64,000 bases of DNA from an uncultured Pelagibacteraceae bacterium (GTDB lineage Bacteria; Pseudomonadota; Alphaproteobacteria; Pelagibacterales; Pelagibacteraceae): contig CACJLJ010000002.1 of NCBI GenBank assembly GCA_902594235.1, positions 248,001-312,000 on the forward strand, in the 5' to 3' direction. A model generated the notes under the pieces. The model worked only from the letters and a program-made list of their open reading frames with translations. It was not told the DNA's origin and searched no databases. Made by a program: the position numbers and the translations under genes. Each line of letters opens with the position of its first letter. The stretch's first letter is position 1. Positions 42,512 through 52,168 of this stretch are shown in pieces.

Positions 42512-43624
42512 GTGAATTGGAAGCTAACAAAATTTCTAATCAACAATAATTTTAAATTTAAAAGGAGTTATGTGCTAAAATATTTGCCTTCAAAAATGCT
42601 TACTAATGCTTTTAAATCAATTTCTAACTGGAGAAGTTATAAAGATACTCCTCTTTTAAAACTTAATAAACTTCAAAGAAATTTAAAACTCAAAAATATT
42701 TTTTACAAAGATGAGTCTAAAAGGTTTCATTTAAAATCCTTTAAAGCCCTTGGTGGTGCTTATGCAGTAGAAAAAATATCAAAGGGGGAAAAAAATATTA
42801 CTATTTCCTCTGCAACTGCAGGTAATCATGGTAGATCAGTTGCATGGGGAGCACAAAGATTGAGATTAAAATGTAAAATCTTTGTTAGTCAGTATGTAAG
42901 TGAAACAAGAGTAAATGAAATTAAAAAATTTGGTGCTGAAGTTATAAGAGTAAAGGGGGATTATGAAGACTCCCTTAAAGAATGCCAAAAACTATCAAAA
43001 AGAAATAATTGGAAAATTGTTCAAGATGTATCAACAAAAGATTATAAGTATGTACCCCAACTTACTATGGCAGGATATTCAATTATGATTAAAGAAATTT
43101 CTAAACAAACCAATCAATATATAACTCATATATTTCTACAAGCAGGTGTTGGGGGATTAGCGGCTGGTATAGTTGCTGGTGTTGCAAAATATTTTAAAAG
43201 AATACCTAAAATAATAATTGTTGAACCTGATCAGGCAGATTGTGTACTACAAAGTGTAAAAGTAAATAAACTAAAAAAAATTAAAATTAAAAAAGAGAGT
43301 ATCATGGGCGGAATGTCGTGTAATGAGATGTCTTTGGTACCATGGCAAATATTAAAAAATGCTAGCAATTGTTGTGTATCGATCTCAGATAAGAATATTG
43401 CAAAAACTGTAGCCGGCTTAAAAGATAAAAAGTTTAGCAATATTTCTATTACTGGTGGTGAGTGTGCAGCTCCAGGAGTTATTGCTTTGATAGGAATATG
43501 CAATAATATTAAAGCTAAAAAATTCCTTAATCTTAATGAAAGCTCAAATATTCTAGTCATTGGATGCGAAGGAAATGCAGATGTAAAACTTTACAAACAA
43601 CTGCTATCTAAGGGTAGAAAATAA
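42512..43624 (+). CDS. PLP-dependent ammonia-lyase of the diaminopropionate/threonine type
   Basis: A 370-residue fold-type II PLP enzyme from a GTG start. The catalytic lysine motif is KRFHLKSFKALGGAYAVEK near residue 70, resembling diaminopropionate ammonia-lyase more than threonine dehydratase. SATAGNHGRSVAWGAQ near 107 and the glycine loop LQAGVGGLAAGIVAG near 211 bind the phosphate. The C-terminal EGNADVKLYK is also family-like. It would release ammonia from a 2,3-diamino or hydroxy amino acid to give pyruvate or an oxo acid. It is coupled to the glutamine-synthetase-like gene by a one-base gap. An ATG at codon 29 is an alternative start. Confidence 0.82.
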   Translation: MNWKLTKFLINNNFKFKRSYVLKYLPSKMLTNAFKSISNWRSYKDTPLLKLNKLQRNLKLKNIFYKDESKRFHLKSFKALGGAYAVEKISKGEKNITISSATAGNHGRSVAWGAQRLRLKCKIFVSQYVSETRVNEIKKFGAEVIRVKGDYEDSLKECQKLSKRNNWKIVQDVSTKDYKYVPQLTMAGYSIMIKEISKQTNQYITHIFLQAGVGGLAAGIVAGVAKYFKRIPKIIIVEPDQADCVLQSVKVNKLKKIKIKKESIMGGMSCNEMSLVPWQILKNASNCCVSISDKNIAKTVAGLKDKKFSNISITGGECAAPGVIALIGICNNIKAKKFLNLNESSNILVIGCEGNADVKLYKQLLSKGRK

Positions 43625-43633
43625 AAAATTTCT

Positions 43634-45055
43634 ATGACAAAAAATGCAATTACTTGGATAAGAGAGGATTTTAGGATTGAGCATAATCCTGCTCTTGCTT
43701 ATGCTACACAAAACCATGAGAATGTAGTTGCTTTATATATTTATAATAAAGCTGACTTTGATAATAAAAGAGAAGCGCAAAAATGGTGGCTTTCAAAATC
43801 TTTGGAAGTATTCAAGTCGGAATTATTAAAATATAAGATTAATCTTCAGATATTAGAAAATGATGAAATAGAGGTTTTTTCTAAAATAAAAAAAAAAGAC
43901 GATGTTTCAATATATTGGAACAAAATTTATGAGCCTGACGTAATTGCAAAGGGTAAGAAAATCAGAGATATCTTTATAAAAAATGAAATAGAATTTAAGT
44001 ATTTTAAAGGAAATATTTTAAATGAATTTCAAGAAGTAACTAAAAATGATGGAACTCCATTTAAAGTATTTACCCCGTTTTGGAGAAATGCTGAACAAAA
44101 ATTTTTAGGCTTACCTCCAAATAAAGATTATGTTGTTAAGAGAAAAGTTAAAACTTACTCTTTTTTCAAAAATTCTATTGAACCAACGAAAATTCTACCT
44201 AAAAAAAAATGGTATAAGAAATTTGAAAATTATTGGAATGTATCTGAAAACGAATCGAAAAAGATTTTAAATAACTTAATTGCAAATAAAATAAAAGATT
44301 ATGGAACTGCCAGAGATTATCCATCAATCGAAGGTACATCAAAATTATCTCCTTATATTAAACATGGACAAATCCATGTTAATACAATTTGGAAAAAATG
44401 TAGTGAAATGAAATCTAAAGGAATTGGTTATAGAAAATATGTTAATGAATTAGGTTGGCGGGAATTTTCACATAGCTTAATAAATTATTTTCCAGAGTTT
44501 TTAAAAGGAAATTACAGAAAAGAATTTGACAAGTTTCCTTGGGTTAAGAATGAAAAATTTTTAAAGGCTTGGAAGTCTGGTATGACGGGTTATCCAATTG
44601 TTGACGCCGGTATGAGAGAACTTTATGAAACAGGATGGATGCATAATAGAATTAGAATGGTGGTTGGATCCTTTTTAGTAAAACATTTAAGGATAAATTG
44701 GACTGAAGGAGAAAAACATTTTAGAAATTGTCTACTTGACTTTAACAAAGCCAACAATGTTGCACAATGGCAGTGGGTTGCAGGTTGTGGGGCAGATGCT
44801 GCGCCATACTTCAGAATTTTTAATCCAATTCTTCAAGGAGAGAAGTTTGATAAAGATGGTATTTATGTAAAAAAATGGGTTCCAGAATTAGAAAAAGTTC
44901 CAAAAAAATTTATTCACAAACCCTGGGAAATGGAAATAAAATATCAAGAAGCAATAAAAACAATTATAGGAAAGAGCTATCCTGAACCAATAGTAATACA
45001 TGAACAAGCACGTATTGCTGCACTAAAAGCTTTTCAAAGTTTAAAAAAAAATTAA
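43634..45055 (+). CDS. Deoxyribodipyrimidine photolyase/cryptochrome family
   Basis: A 473-residue protein with the N-terminal Rossmann antenna domain (AITWIREDFRIEHNPALAYA) and the C-terminal FAD-binding domain, including LGWREFSHSLINYFPE, GYPIVDAGMRELYETGWMHNRIRMVVGSF and WQWVAGCGADAAPYFRIFNP, which line the flavin and photolesion pocket. The class I CPD photolyase length is normal. It repairs UV-induced pyrimidine dimers with blue light, which fits a surface-ocean organism. It starts ten bases after the lyase gene and ends with a four-base overlap with yjbQ on the other strand. Confidence 0.95.
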   Translation: MTKNAITWIREDFRIEHNPALAYATQNHENVVALYIYNKADFDNKREAQKWWLSKSLEVFKSELLKYKINLQILENDEIEVFSKIKKKDDVSIYWNKIYEPDVIAKGKKIRDIFIKNEIEFKYFKGNILNEFQEVTKNDGTPFKVFTPFWRNAEQKFLGLPPNKDYVVKRKVKTYSFFKNSIEPTKILPKKKWYKKFENYWNVSENESKKILNNLIANKIKDYGTARDYPSIEGTSKLSPYIKHGQIHVNTIWKKCSEMKSKGIGYRKYVNELGWREFSHSLINYFPEFLKGNYRKEFDKFPWVKNEKFLKAWKSGMTGYPIVDAGMRELYETGWMHNRIRMVVGSFLVKHLRINWTEGEKHFRNCLLDFNKANNVAQWQWVAGCGADAAPYFRIFNPILQGEKFDKDGIYVKKWVPELEKVPKKFIHKPWEMEIKYQEAIKTIIGKSYPEPIVIHEQARIAALKAFQSLKKN

Positions 45056-45474
45056 GTTTCTCCTAAGAAGTGATGAATAATAATTCTTTTTTGTGGGTTA
45101 AGTCTATGTTCAAATAGATATATTCCTTGCCACGTTCCAAGCAACAATTTGCTATTTTTTATACTCAGAGAAATCTGATTGTTAGTTAATGATGATTTTA
45201 TATGAGCTGGCATATCATCTTTCCCCTCAGTGGTATGAATATATAACTTGTTATCCATTGGAACTAATTTATCAAAATAATTAATCAAATCAGTTTGAAC
45301 ATCTGGGTCAGCATTTTCCTGAATAATTATTGAAGCACTTGTATGTTGAATACTCAAATTTAAAATTCCATTTTTAAAATTATTTTTTTTTATCCATTTA
45401 ATAGTTTGATCTGTAAATTCATATAATTTTTGGCCATCTGTATTTATTTGTAAATTATAAAATTCTTGCTTCAT
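45052..45474 (-). CDS. yjbQ: YjbQ/UPF0047 family protein
   Basis: A 140-residue protein with the YjbQ family hallmarks SIQHTSASIIIQENADPDVQTDL (residues about 43-65) and LLLGTWQGIYLFEHR near the C-terminus. Members have been described as secondary thiamine-phosphate synthases, but the true cellular role is not settled. The conserved His residues of the family (in QHTS and EHR) are present. It overlaps zapE by four bases (ATGA) and the convergent photolyase by four bases. Confidence 0.9.
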   Translation of the reverse strand: MKQEFYNLQINTDGQKLYEFTDQTIKWIKKNNFKNGILNLSIQHTSASIIIQENADPDVQTDLINYFDKLVPMDNKLYIHTTEGKDDMPAHIKSSLTNNQISLSIKNSKLLLGTWQGIYLFEHRLNPQKRIIIHHFLGET

Positions 45475-46529
45475 AGCTTAAAATCCATTGATGTTAATTC
45501 ATATAAACGACTAATTGTGCGTTTAAATGGTTCTTCTAATGATTTAGAAGTAGTTAATTTTTCCAAACTATTTTTAGAGGTTACAGCTATTGGTATATTT
45601 TTATCATATATAATGTCAATCAATGTAATAAATCTTTGTTGTTGATTTGAATTAATGTCGTTAAATTCTGGAATTTTTTCAATTATCATAAAATTAGAAT
45701 TCTCAGCAATTTTCAAATAATCCTCAGATCCTAAATTTTGGTCACATAAATCTTCAAAATCAAACCTAGTTATTCCTTCATAAAAGTTTTTTATCTCAAA
45801 ATTTCTTCCTTTTATATTCAAAATTTCTGATGATAATTTTTTATTTTTAGTAATAACTCTAGAAAATTTGTTTATCTTAAAATTAGTTTCTTTATTTAAT
45901 GGATAAAAATATCTTTGTTTTTGATTTTCTTTTGTTTTTCTGTAATCATCATCAATTATAAGTTCATGCTCTATAGATTTTTCCAACATAATGTAAATAA
46001 AAGGTTTAAATTGATCTCTTTGAAGCCCATCTTTATATAATTCAGATATTTTTGTATTAGATGTCACAATAACTTTTATATTTTGACTAAATATTTCCTG
46101 GAATAATTTACCTAATATCATCGCATCAACAATATTTGTTACTTGAAACTCATCTAAAAAAATTACGGAAAATCTAGATTTCAAATCTTTAACAAAAATA
46201 CTTACTATATTTTCTTCATTTTTATTTTTGTTTTTGTGAACAAAGTTATGAAAATTTAACATAAATTCATTAAAATGAAGTCGTTGTTTTTTTCTATCTA
46301 AAAGATTGAAAAAAAAATCTAAAATCATAGTTTTTCCAACCCCTACATCTCCGCAAAGATAAAAACCTTTTTTTGATACTTCTTTTGAAAAAAAACTAAA
46401 AATAGAAGATCGAAAGTTATTTTTGTAATAATTTTCTAATTTTTTAATTACAAGGATTTGATTTGGATTTAATTCTAAGTTTTTTGAATCACAATGAAGT
46501 CTAAATTTTTCTTCAAGTTTTTTTAACAT
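45471..46529 (-). CDS. zapE: AFG1/ZapE-like AAA-type ATPase
   Basis: From the ATG at 46527-46529 the protein is 352 residues (a TTG one codon earlier is less likely). Walker A is GDVGVGKTMILDFF near residue 58, Walker B is FSVIFLDEFQVTN near 120, and VIVTSNTKISELYKDGLQRDQF near 150 holds sensor 1. ZapE/AFG1 ATPases act in cell division or quality control of membrane proteins. It overlaps the cupin gene through TGATG and yjbQ through ATGA, so the genes form one transcription unit. Confidence 0.9.
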   Translation of the reverse strand: MLKKLEEKFRLHCDSKNLELNPNQILVIKKLENYYKNNFRSSIFSFFSKEVSKKGFYLCGDVGVGKTMILDFFFNLLDRKKQRLHFNEFMLNFHNFVHKNKNKNEENIVSIFVKDLKSRFSVIFLDEFQVTNIVDAMILGKLFQEIFSQNIKVIVTSNTKISELYKDGLQRDQFKPFIYIMLEKSIEHELIIDDDYRKTKENQKQRYFYPLNKETNFKINKFSRVITKNKKLSSEILNIKGRNFEIKNFYEGITRFDFEDLCDQNLGSEDYLKIAENSNFMIIEKIPEFNDINSNQQQRFITLIDIIYDKNIPIAVTSKNSLEKLTTSKSLEEPFKRTISRLYELTSMDFKL

Positions 46530-46960
46530 CAATTTTTTTTTGTTTTGAAATCAATCCCATATTCTGATCTTGGCCCTCTTCTTAACCCAAATGGGCCCGA
46601 TATAAATAATGTCAAAGGTTTAGTGCCAGGTTTTAAATCAACTCTATGCAAATTATTTGCTGATCTAAAACCAATATAACCAGGAGGTCTCCAAAACTTT
46701 CCTGTGCTTAATGTTTCCCAATATCCTCCTCTTAATATTATAGTAATATATGGAAATGTATGATTATGTACACCTTCGCCATGATCATCAGCCAACATTT
46801 CGTGGATTAAGATATTGAATGGAAACCATTTAGGTCTATGCCTTAATAAAACATAATATCTATTCATCCATGGCTTAGCTTCGTTGAACTTAGGGTGGGA
46901 TGGTCCTCTATCTAGTACAACTTTTTTTCTTCCTATTTTTTCTAAAAACTTTAAAAACAT
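46529..46960 (-). CDS. Cupin-like protein
   Basis: The 143-residue protein looks like a single cupin barrel. The metal-type motif is DHGEGVHNHTFPYITIILRGGYWE (about residues 59-82), followed by PPGYIGFRSANNLHRVDL, which could supply the second His motif. Flanking sequences are basic. Small cupins act as dioxygenases, isomerases or sensors; no substrate is predictable. The gene sits between the BamB-like and ZapE genes with a one-base gap upstream. Confidence 0.8.
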   Translation of the reverse strand: MFLKFLEKIGRKKVVLDRGPSHPKFNEAKPWMNRYYVLLRHRPKWFPFNILIHEMLADDHGEGVHNHTFPYITIILRGGYWETLSTGKFWRPPGYIGFRSANNLHRVDLKPGTKPLTLFISGPFGLRRGPRSEYGIDFKTKKN

Positions 46961-46961
46961 A

Positions 46962-48263
46962 TTAATTTAATTTAACAATCGAATTACTCTTAATTAAATA
47001 CATATTTTGATTTTTTACAAAAGGTCTTGATATTTTATCATTATCAATTTTTATAATTCTATCTATTTGTCCATTTTTTATATCTGTAACGATAACTCTA
47101 CCATTACTTGTGGAGATAAAAAGTTTATCTAAATTAAAAATAAATCCTATTGGATATATTTTTTTTTTTTTATTTGATTTTATTTGATTAAATATATCTG
47201 TTATTCTGATTATATTTCCACTTTTTTTATCAATCACAAAAAAATAGCCATCATCTGAAATTGTCAATAGTAAACTTCCTAAAATACCTGGTTTAACATT
47301 TGAGCTTATATTTTGTATCCAGTTAATAGCTCCAGAGTTTATATCAATTGAGAAAAATTGATTTTTATTGTTTGAAAAATAAATTGAATTATTATTTTCA
47401 ACAAGTTCGGAGGTTTTTAAACTCATTATATCCTCAAATATTTTAGAATTTTGAGTCGAAATTTGCCACAATAAGCTTCCGTTAATAATATCAACTGCAG
47501 TTATATCGCCAAGTGAATTATTAAAAATAACACTTTGGTCTTTAAAAATAATTGAGAGCTTCTTGAAGGAATTCACAAAAGATCTCTCTGTAGAAAATGA
47601 CCAAATCTTACTACCATCTTTTAAAGAAAAGCAATTCAAATTATTGTGTGTATCAATAACAAAAAATTTGTCTTTCAAAACTTTTATTTCAGAATTAAAT
47701 GGTATTTCATTTTTTTTTGTCCATAAAATTTTCCCATTAAGAATATCTAACAAATATATTTTTGCAAAATTATCGGCAACAATTAACTTATCTTTATAGT
47801 TAGCCAATGTAATTAAAGGACCAGTCTTTTTTTCATCTTTTGAGTAATTATTTGACTTCCAGACTAATTTTGAATTTTTATCAAATTTAAGTATTGTGCC
47901 CTTACTATCAAAAAATAAAACGTTTTCATTATGAAAAATCAAATTAGGGTCAAACAGATGATAATTTTTTATCTTTGAAAAATTATATTTAGTTATTTTT
48001 TCTATATTACTTTTAAATAAATTAAATCCATCATTGTTATTTCTATTAATAAAAGGATCGACCTTTATTTCCCCTTTTTTTACTCTAAGATTAAAACTTT
48101 TATTAAACTCTTTTGTTGGGTTTTCTTGTTTGATTATTAAGGATTTAAATTCACCATCTTGACTATCTAATTTTTCTTGTTTTGTCCAAAAACCTCCACC
48201 GCTATGAAATGAGCATGAGGAAAATAAAATTAAAAAAAAAATTAAATTAATCTTTTTAGTCAC
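46962..48263 (-). CDS. bamB: BamB-like beta-propeller lipoprotein
   Basis: A 433-residue protein from a GTG start. The N-terminus is a lipoprotein signal (KKINLIFFLILFSSC, lipobox FSSC). The body contains repeated PQQ-type blades such as GKILWTKKNEIPF, SKIWSFS, GSLLWQIST and GAINWIQNISS, as in the BamB outer-membrane assembly lipoprotein. The usual alphaproteobacterial order of a YfgM-like gene followed by bamB is kept (eight-base overlap). In many relatives the GTPase gene der follows; here a cupin does. Confidence 0.87.
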   Translation of the reverse strand: MTKKINLIFFLILFSSCSFHSGGGFWTKQEKLDSQDGEFKSLIIKQENPTKEFNKSFNLRVKKGEIKVDPFINRNNNDGFNLFKSNIEKITKYNFSKIKNYHLFDPNLIFHNENVLFFDSKGTILKFDKNSKLVWKSNNYSKDEKKTGPLITLANYKDKLIVADNFAKIYLLDILNGKILWTKKNEIPFNSEIKVLKDKFFVIDTHNNLNCFSLKDGSKIWSFSTERSFVNSFKKLSIIFKDQSVIFNNSLGDITAVDIINGSLLWQISTQNSKIFEDIMSLKTSELVENNNSIYFSNNKNQFFSIDINSGAINWIQNISSNVKPGILGSLLLTISDDGYFFVIDKKSGNIIRITDIFNQIKSNKKKKIYPIGFIFNLDKLFISTSNGRVIVTDIKNGQIDRIIKIDNDKISRPFVKNQNMYLIKSNSIVKLN

Positions 48264-48900
48264 TAAAGTCTCTTCTTAATCTTTTTTGTGCCTCGAGCTT
48301 TAAATCCTCATTAGCATTTTCTAATAAAATAATATTATTGAAAAATTCTTTAGATTTTTGCATTTCATTTACTGAATAAAAGTATTCAGCAACTAAAAAT
48401 GATGCATGAGATTTCCAAATACTGTCAGAATTTAATAATGGATTAAGAATATTAAGAAGCTCTATTTCACTTATATTATCTGCATTATAAAGTCCTTTTT
48501 TATAAATTATTAAATTTTTTATTTCTTTATCCAATGAAGTTTCATAAATTAAAATATCAAATAATTCATTTATACTTTCTTGGTTAGCAATTAAACTATT
48601 ATCAATTATAAAATATAAAGACAAAGGTGAATATGTTGGATCTTTCATATTAACAATTTCTGTCAAAATTTTTTGAGTTTTTTCCTTATTATTTTGTGAA
48701 AATTCTATAATTGTTGAATTAAACAAATTAGAAATTTTAATTTTTTGTCTCTGTTTGTATTCATTGTATGCAAAGAAACTTAATAAAACTATTACGATAC
48801 AAGCTATTAACACTATAAATTTGTTTTTATTTTTAATTAAAAAATTTTTAATTTTTTCATTTCTAGTGTTTGAATTTATTATTGCTAAATCTTCTTCCAT
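48256..48900 (-). CDS. YfgM/TPR-like membrane-anchored protein
   Basis: A 214-residue protein with a cytoplasmic N-terminus, one membrane anchor (NKFIVLIACIVIVLLSFFAYNEY, about residues 25-48) and a helical C-terminal region of TPR-like repeats (PLLNSDSIWKSHASFLVAEYFYSVNEMQKSKEFFNNI). YfgM-like proteins associate with the Sec/periplasmic chaperone network and typically precede bamB, as here. It starts two bases after the aconitase stop. The family is assigned from architecture and gene order rather than a strict motif. Confidence 0.78.
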   Translation of the reverse strand: MEEDLAIINSNTRNEKIKNFLIKNKNKFIVLIACIVIVLLSFFAYNEYKQRQKIKISNLFNSTIIEFSQNNKEKTQKILTEIVNMKDPTYSPLSLYFIIDNSLIANQESINELFDILIYETSLDKEIKNLIIYKKGLYNADNISEIELLNILNPLLNSDSIWKSHASFLVAEYFYSVNEMQKSKEFFNNIILLENANEDLKLEAQKRLRRDFSD

Positions 48901-48902
48901 AA

Positions 48903-51572
48903 CTAAATCATATTACGCAAAACATACTGGAGTATGCCTCCATTTTTATAATACTCAAGTTCATTTTTTGTATCTATTCTGCACAAAGTTTCTATACTTT
49001 TTATATCACCAGATAAATATTTAATCTCTAATTTAACTTTGTCGGAGGGTTTTATCCCTTTTTCAATATTAATTATGCTTATAAGTTCCGAACCTTTTAA
49101 GTTTAAATTTTTTCTGTTCATGTTTTCTAAAAATTGTAGTGGTAAAATTCCCATCCCAATTAAATTAGATCTATGTATCCTTTCAAAACTTTCAGCTATA
49201 ACAGCTTTAATCCCTAATAATTTAGTTCCTTTTGCGGCCCAATCTCTAGAAGATCCTGTACCATATTCCTTTCCACCTATTACGACTAAATCTGTGCCCC
49301 TTTTTTTATACTCTTCGACAGCATCATATATTGGCATTATTTTTTCTTCTGGATATAATTTTGTATAACCTCCCTCAGTGCCGGGTACCATTTCATTTCT
49401 AATTCTTATATTTGCAAATGTACCTCTCATCATTACTTCATGATTTCCCCTTCTTGATCCATAAGAATTGTAATCTTTTGGTAAAATTTGATGTTTCATA
49501 AAATATTCACCAGTAGGACTCTCTTTTTGTATACTTCCAGCTGGTGAAATGTGATCGGTTGTTACCATGTCACCTAAAATCAACAAAGGTCTTGCATCTT
49601 TAATTTTTTTAAATCCCTCAGGATTGTCTGGTAAATTATCGAAAAAAGGTGGCTTCTTAACATAAGTTGAGTTTTCCTCCCAATTATAAATACTACTTTT
49701 TTCAGTTTTGATTTGCTGCCACTGTATTGGGCCTTCCGAAACATTGGAGTATCTCTTAATGAACATATCCGCGCTCAAAGATAATTTCAAAGTTTCGTCA
49801 ATTTCTTTATTTGATGGCCAGATATCTTTCATAAAAATATCCTTACCATTTATATCTTTGCCTAATGAGTCTTTATATAAATCAAAATTCATATGTCCTG
49901 CTAATGCATATGCTACAACTAAAGGGGGTGATGCTAGGTAATTTGCTTTAATATGTGGTGAAATTCTACCTTCAAAATTTCTATTACCAGATAAAACCGA
50001 AACTGCATAAATATTTTTCTCTTGAATAGCTTTAACAATGTTATCATCTAAAGGTCCCGAGTTTCCTATACATGTTGTACAACCATAACCAACAAGATTA
50101 AATCCAAGTTTATCTAAAAAAATATTTAATCCTGCTTTTTCTAAATAATCAGTTACTACTTGTGATCCTGGTGCGAGAGAGGTTTTAACCCATGGTTTTA
50201 CCTCAAGACCAAATTCAACAGCTTTTTTTGCAAGCAAACCAGCTCCAATAAGAACATTTGGATTAGATGTATTAGTGCAAGAAGTTATTGCAGCAATCAG
50301 AATTGAACCATCCTTTATTTCAAAACTTGAATTTGGAACTTTAGATATAGAAAAATTCTTCTTTTTCGTTATTTCTTTAAAGCTTTTATTAAAACTTTTT
50401 GAAGCATCGGTTAAAAGAACTTTATCCTGAGGTCTTTTAGGTCCAGAAATAGTAGGTACAATTGTAGACATATCTAAAGTCAAAGTATCTGTAAACTCAA
50501 TATCATCACTAGCCCACAAGCCTTGCGCTTTTGCATACTCCTCGACTATTTTTACAACATCTTTATCTCTGCCTGAAAAATTAAGATACCTCAAAGTTTC
50601 TTCATCAATTGGAAAGAAGCCACAAGTAGCGCCATATTCAGGTGCCATATTTGCAATAGTTGCTCTATCAGCTAAAGTTAAATTATTTAATCCTTCTCCA
50701 TAAAATTCTACAAATTTACCTACTACGCCTTTATCTCTCAACATTTTAACAACTGTTAAAACTAAGTCAGTAGCAGTAGTGCCTTCAGGCATCTTATTTT
50801 TCATCTCAAAACCAATCACTTCTGGAATTAACATCGATATTGGTTGACCTAACATACCTGCCTCTGCTTCAATACCACCAACACCCCAGCCTAAAACTGA
50901 TAATCCATTTACCATTGTTGTATGACTGTCTGTACCAACAAGTGTATCTGGAAATAAATAATCATCACCTTTATATTTGGCCGACCAGACCACTTTGGAT
51001 AAATATTCTAAATTTACTTGATGGCATATTCCTGTTCCTGGAGGAACAATTCTAAAATTATCAAATGCTTGTTGACCCCATTTTAAAAAAGAGTACCTTT
51101 CGCCATTTCTATTAAACTCAATTTCTACATTTTTGTCAAAAGAATCTGATTTAGCAGATTGATCTACTTGAACTGAATGGTCAATTACTAAATCAACTGT
51201 TGAAAGTGGATTTATAGTTTTTGGATCTTTATTTTTTTCTTTCACAGCTTCTCGCATTGCTGCCAAATCTGCAACAGCAGGTATTCCAGTATAATCTTGA
51301 AGTAATACTCTGGCAGGTCTATATGCTATTTCTGTTCTAGATTTTTTTTCTTTAATCCAATCTTTTATTGCTTCTATTTGGCTTTTATTAACTGAAAGAT
51401 CATCCTCATATCTTAATAGATTTTCTAAAAGAACCTTAATTGATTTTGGCAATTTTGAAATGCCACTTAAACCATTACTTTCAGCTTTAGGTAATGAAAA
51501 AAATTTGTAATTTCTGTTATTAATCTTAATATCAGATAAAGAGTTATAAGAATTTTTTGTTCCTGGTTTCAT
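48903..51572 (-). CDS. acnA: Aconitate hydratase A
   Basis: An 889-residue TCA-cycle enzyme that interconverts citrate and isocitrate with a [4Fe-4S] cluster. Its Cys ligands are in ITSCTNTSNP and GYGCTTCIGNSGP (about residues 437, 503 and 506). The large C-terminal swivel domain includes the substrate loop TDHISPAGSI near 668 and YGTGSSRDWAAKG near 777. The length is normal for AcnA. It is the first gene of a long minus-strand run reaching yjbQ. AcnA can also bind RNA when the cluster is lost, as known for the family. Confidence 0.97.
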   Translation of the reverse strand: MKPGTKNSYNSLSDIKINNRNYKFFSLPKAESNGLSGISKLPKSIKVLLENLLRYEDDLSVNKSQIEAIKDWIKEKKSRTEIAYRPARVLLQDYTGIPAVADLAAMREAVKEKNKDPKTINPLSTVDLVIDHSVQVDQSAKSDSFDKNVEIEFNRNGERYSFLKWGQQAFDNFRIVPPGTGICHQVNLEYLSKVVWSAKYKGDDYLFPDTLVGTDSHTTMVNGLSVLGWGVGGIEAEAGMLGQPISMLIPEVIGFEMKNKMPEGTTATDLVLTVVKMLRDKGVVGKFVEFYGEGLNNLTLADRATIANMAPEYGATCGFFPIDEETLRYLNFSGRDKDVVKIVEEYAKAQGLWASDDIEFTDTLTLDMSTIVPTISGPKRPQDKVLLTDASKSFNKSFKEITKKKNFSISKVPNSSFEIKDGSILIAAITSCTNTSNPNVLIGAGLLAKKAVEFGLEVKPWVKTSLAPGSQVVTDYLEKAGLNIFLDKLGFNLVGYGCTTCIGNSGPLDDNIVKAIQEKNIYAVSVLSGNRNFEGRISPHIKANYLASPPLVVAYALAGHMNFDLYKDSLGKDINGKDIFMKDIWPSNKEIDETLKLSLSADMFIKRYSNVSEGPIQWQQIKTEKSSIYNWEENSTYVKKPPFFDNLPDNPEGFKKIKDARPLLILGDMVTTDHISPAGSIQKESPTGEYFMKHQILPKDYNSYGSRRGNHEVMMRGTFANIRIRNEMVPGTEGGYTKLYPEEKIMPIYDAVEEYKKRGTDLVVIGGKEYGTGSSRDWAAKGTKLLGIKAVIAESFERIHRSNLIGMGILPLQFLENMNRKNLNLKGSELISIINIEKGIKPSDKVKLEIKYLSGDIKSIETLCRIDTKNELEYYKNGGILQYVLRNMI

Positions 51573-51575
51573 ACT

Positions 51576-52166
51576 TTATATATAAAATGTAATTATGCTC
51601 AAAAGAAGAAGCACAGACATAGCATAATTAAAGTGCTTAATAAATTTCTCATTTGTCGCAAATTTCCTCAAAAATTTACCTATAAAAGTCCATAATGTGA
51701 TACTTGTTGATGAAAATAAAAATGCGAGAACAACAACTTGAGTCGCATAATTTATATAATTTTCACCTAATTCAACATAAGTTGAAACAACTATAATAGC
51801 TACCGAAACTCCTTTTGGATTTAGATATTGAAAAAAAAACGTTTCTATAAACTTCACTGGATTTTCTTTTTTAATTTCACTTGAAGATTTTGAAAATGCA
51901 ATTTTATAGGCGAGATATAATAAAAATAAAGTACCAAGATATTTAATTACTATCTGTATAATCGGAAAAAGTTTAAAAACATTAATCAAACCAATTGTTA
52001 AAAAAAGAACTAAAGATGTAAAACCCAGAGTAACCCCAAGAATATGAGGAATTGTTTTAGTTATTCCAAAATTGAATCCAGAATAAGAGGCAACTACATT
52101 ATTAGGTCCAGGTGTATAAGCAGTCACAAACCAAAACAATGCAATCGAAAATATTTCTGGATGCAT
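51576..52166 (-). CDS. LysE/RhtB-family amino-acid exporter
   Basis: From the ATG at 52164-52166 the protein is 196 residues (a TTG two codons earlier is possible). It has about six membrane spans and the family N-terminal motif YTPGPNNVVASYSG, then GVTLGFTSLVLFLTIG and a central LFLLYLAYKIAFSK. These inner-membrane proteins export basic or neutral amino acids. It starts two bases after the CsaA stop and lies three bases before aconitase. Confidence 0.9.
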   Translation of the reverse strand: MHPEIFSIALFWFVTAYTPGPNNVVASYSGFNFGITKTIPHILGVTLGFTSLVLFLTIGLINVFKLFPIIQIVIKYLGTLFLLYLAYKIAFSKSSSEIKKENPVKFIETFFFQYLNPKGVSVAIIVVSTYVELGENYINYATQVVVLAFLFSSTSITLWTFIGKFLRKFATNEKFIKHFNYAMSVLLLLSIITFYI

Positions 52167-52168
52167 AT

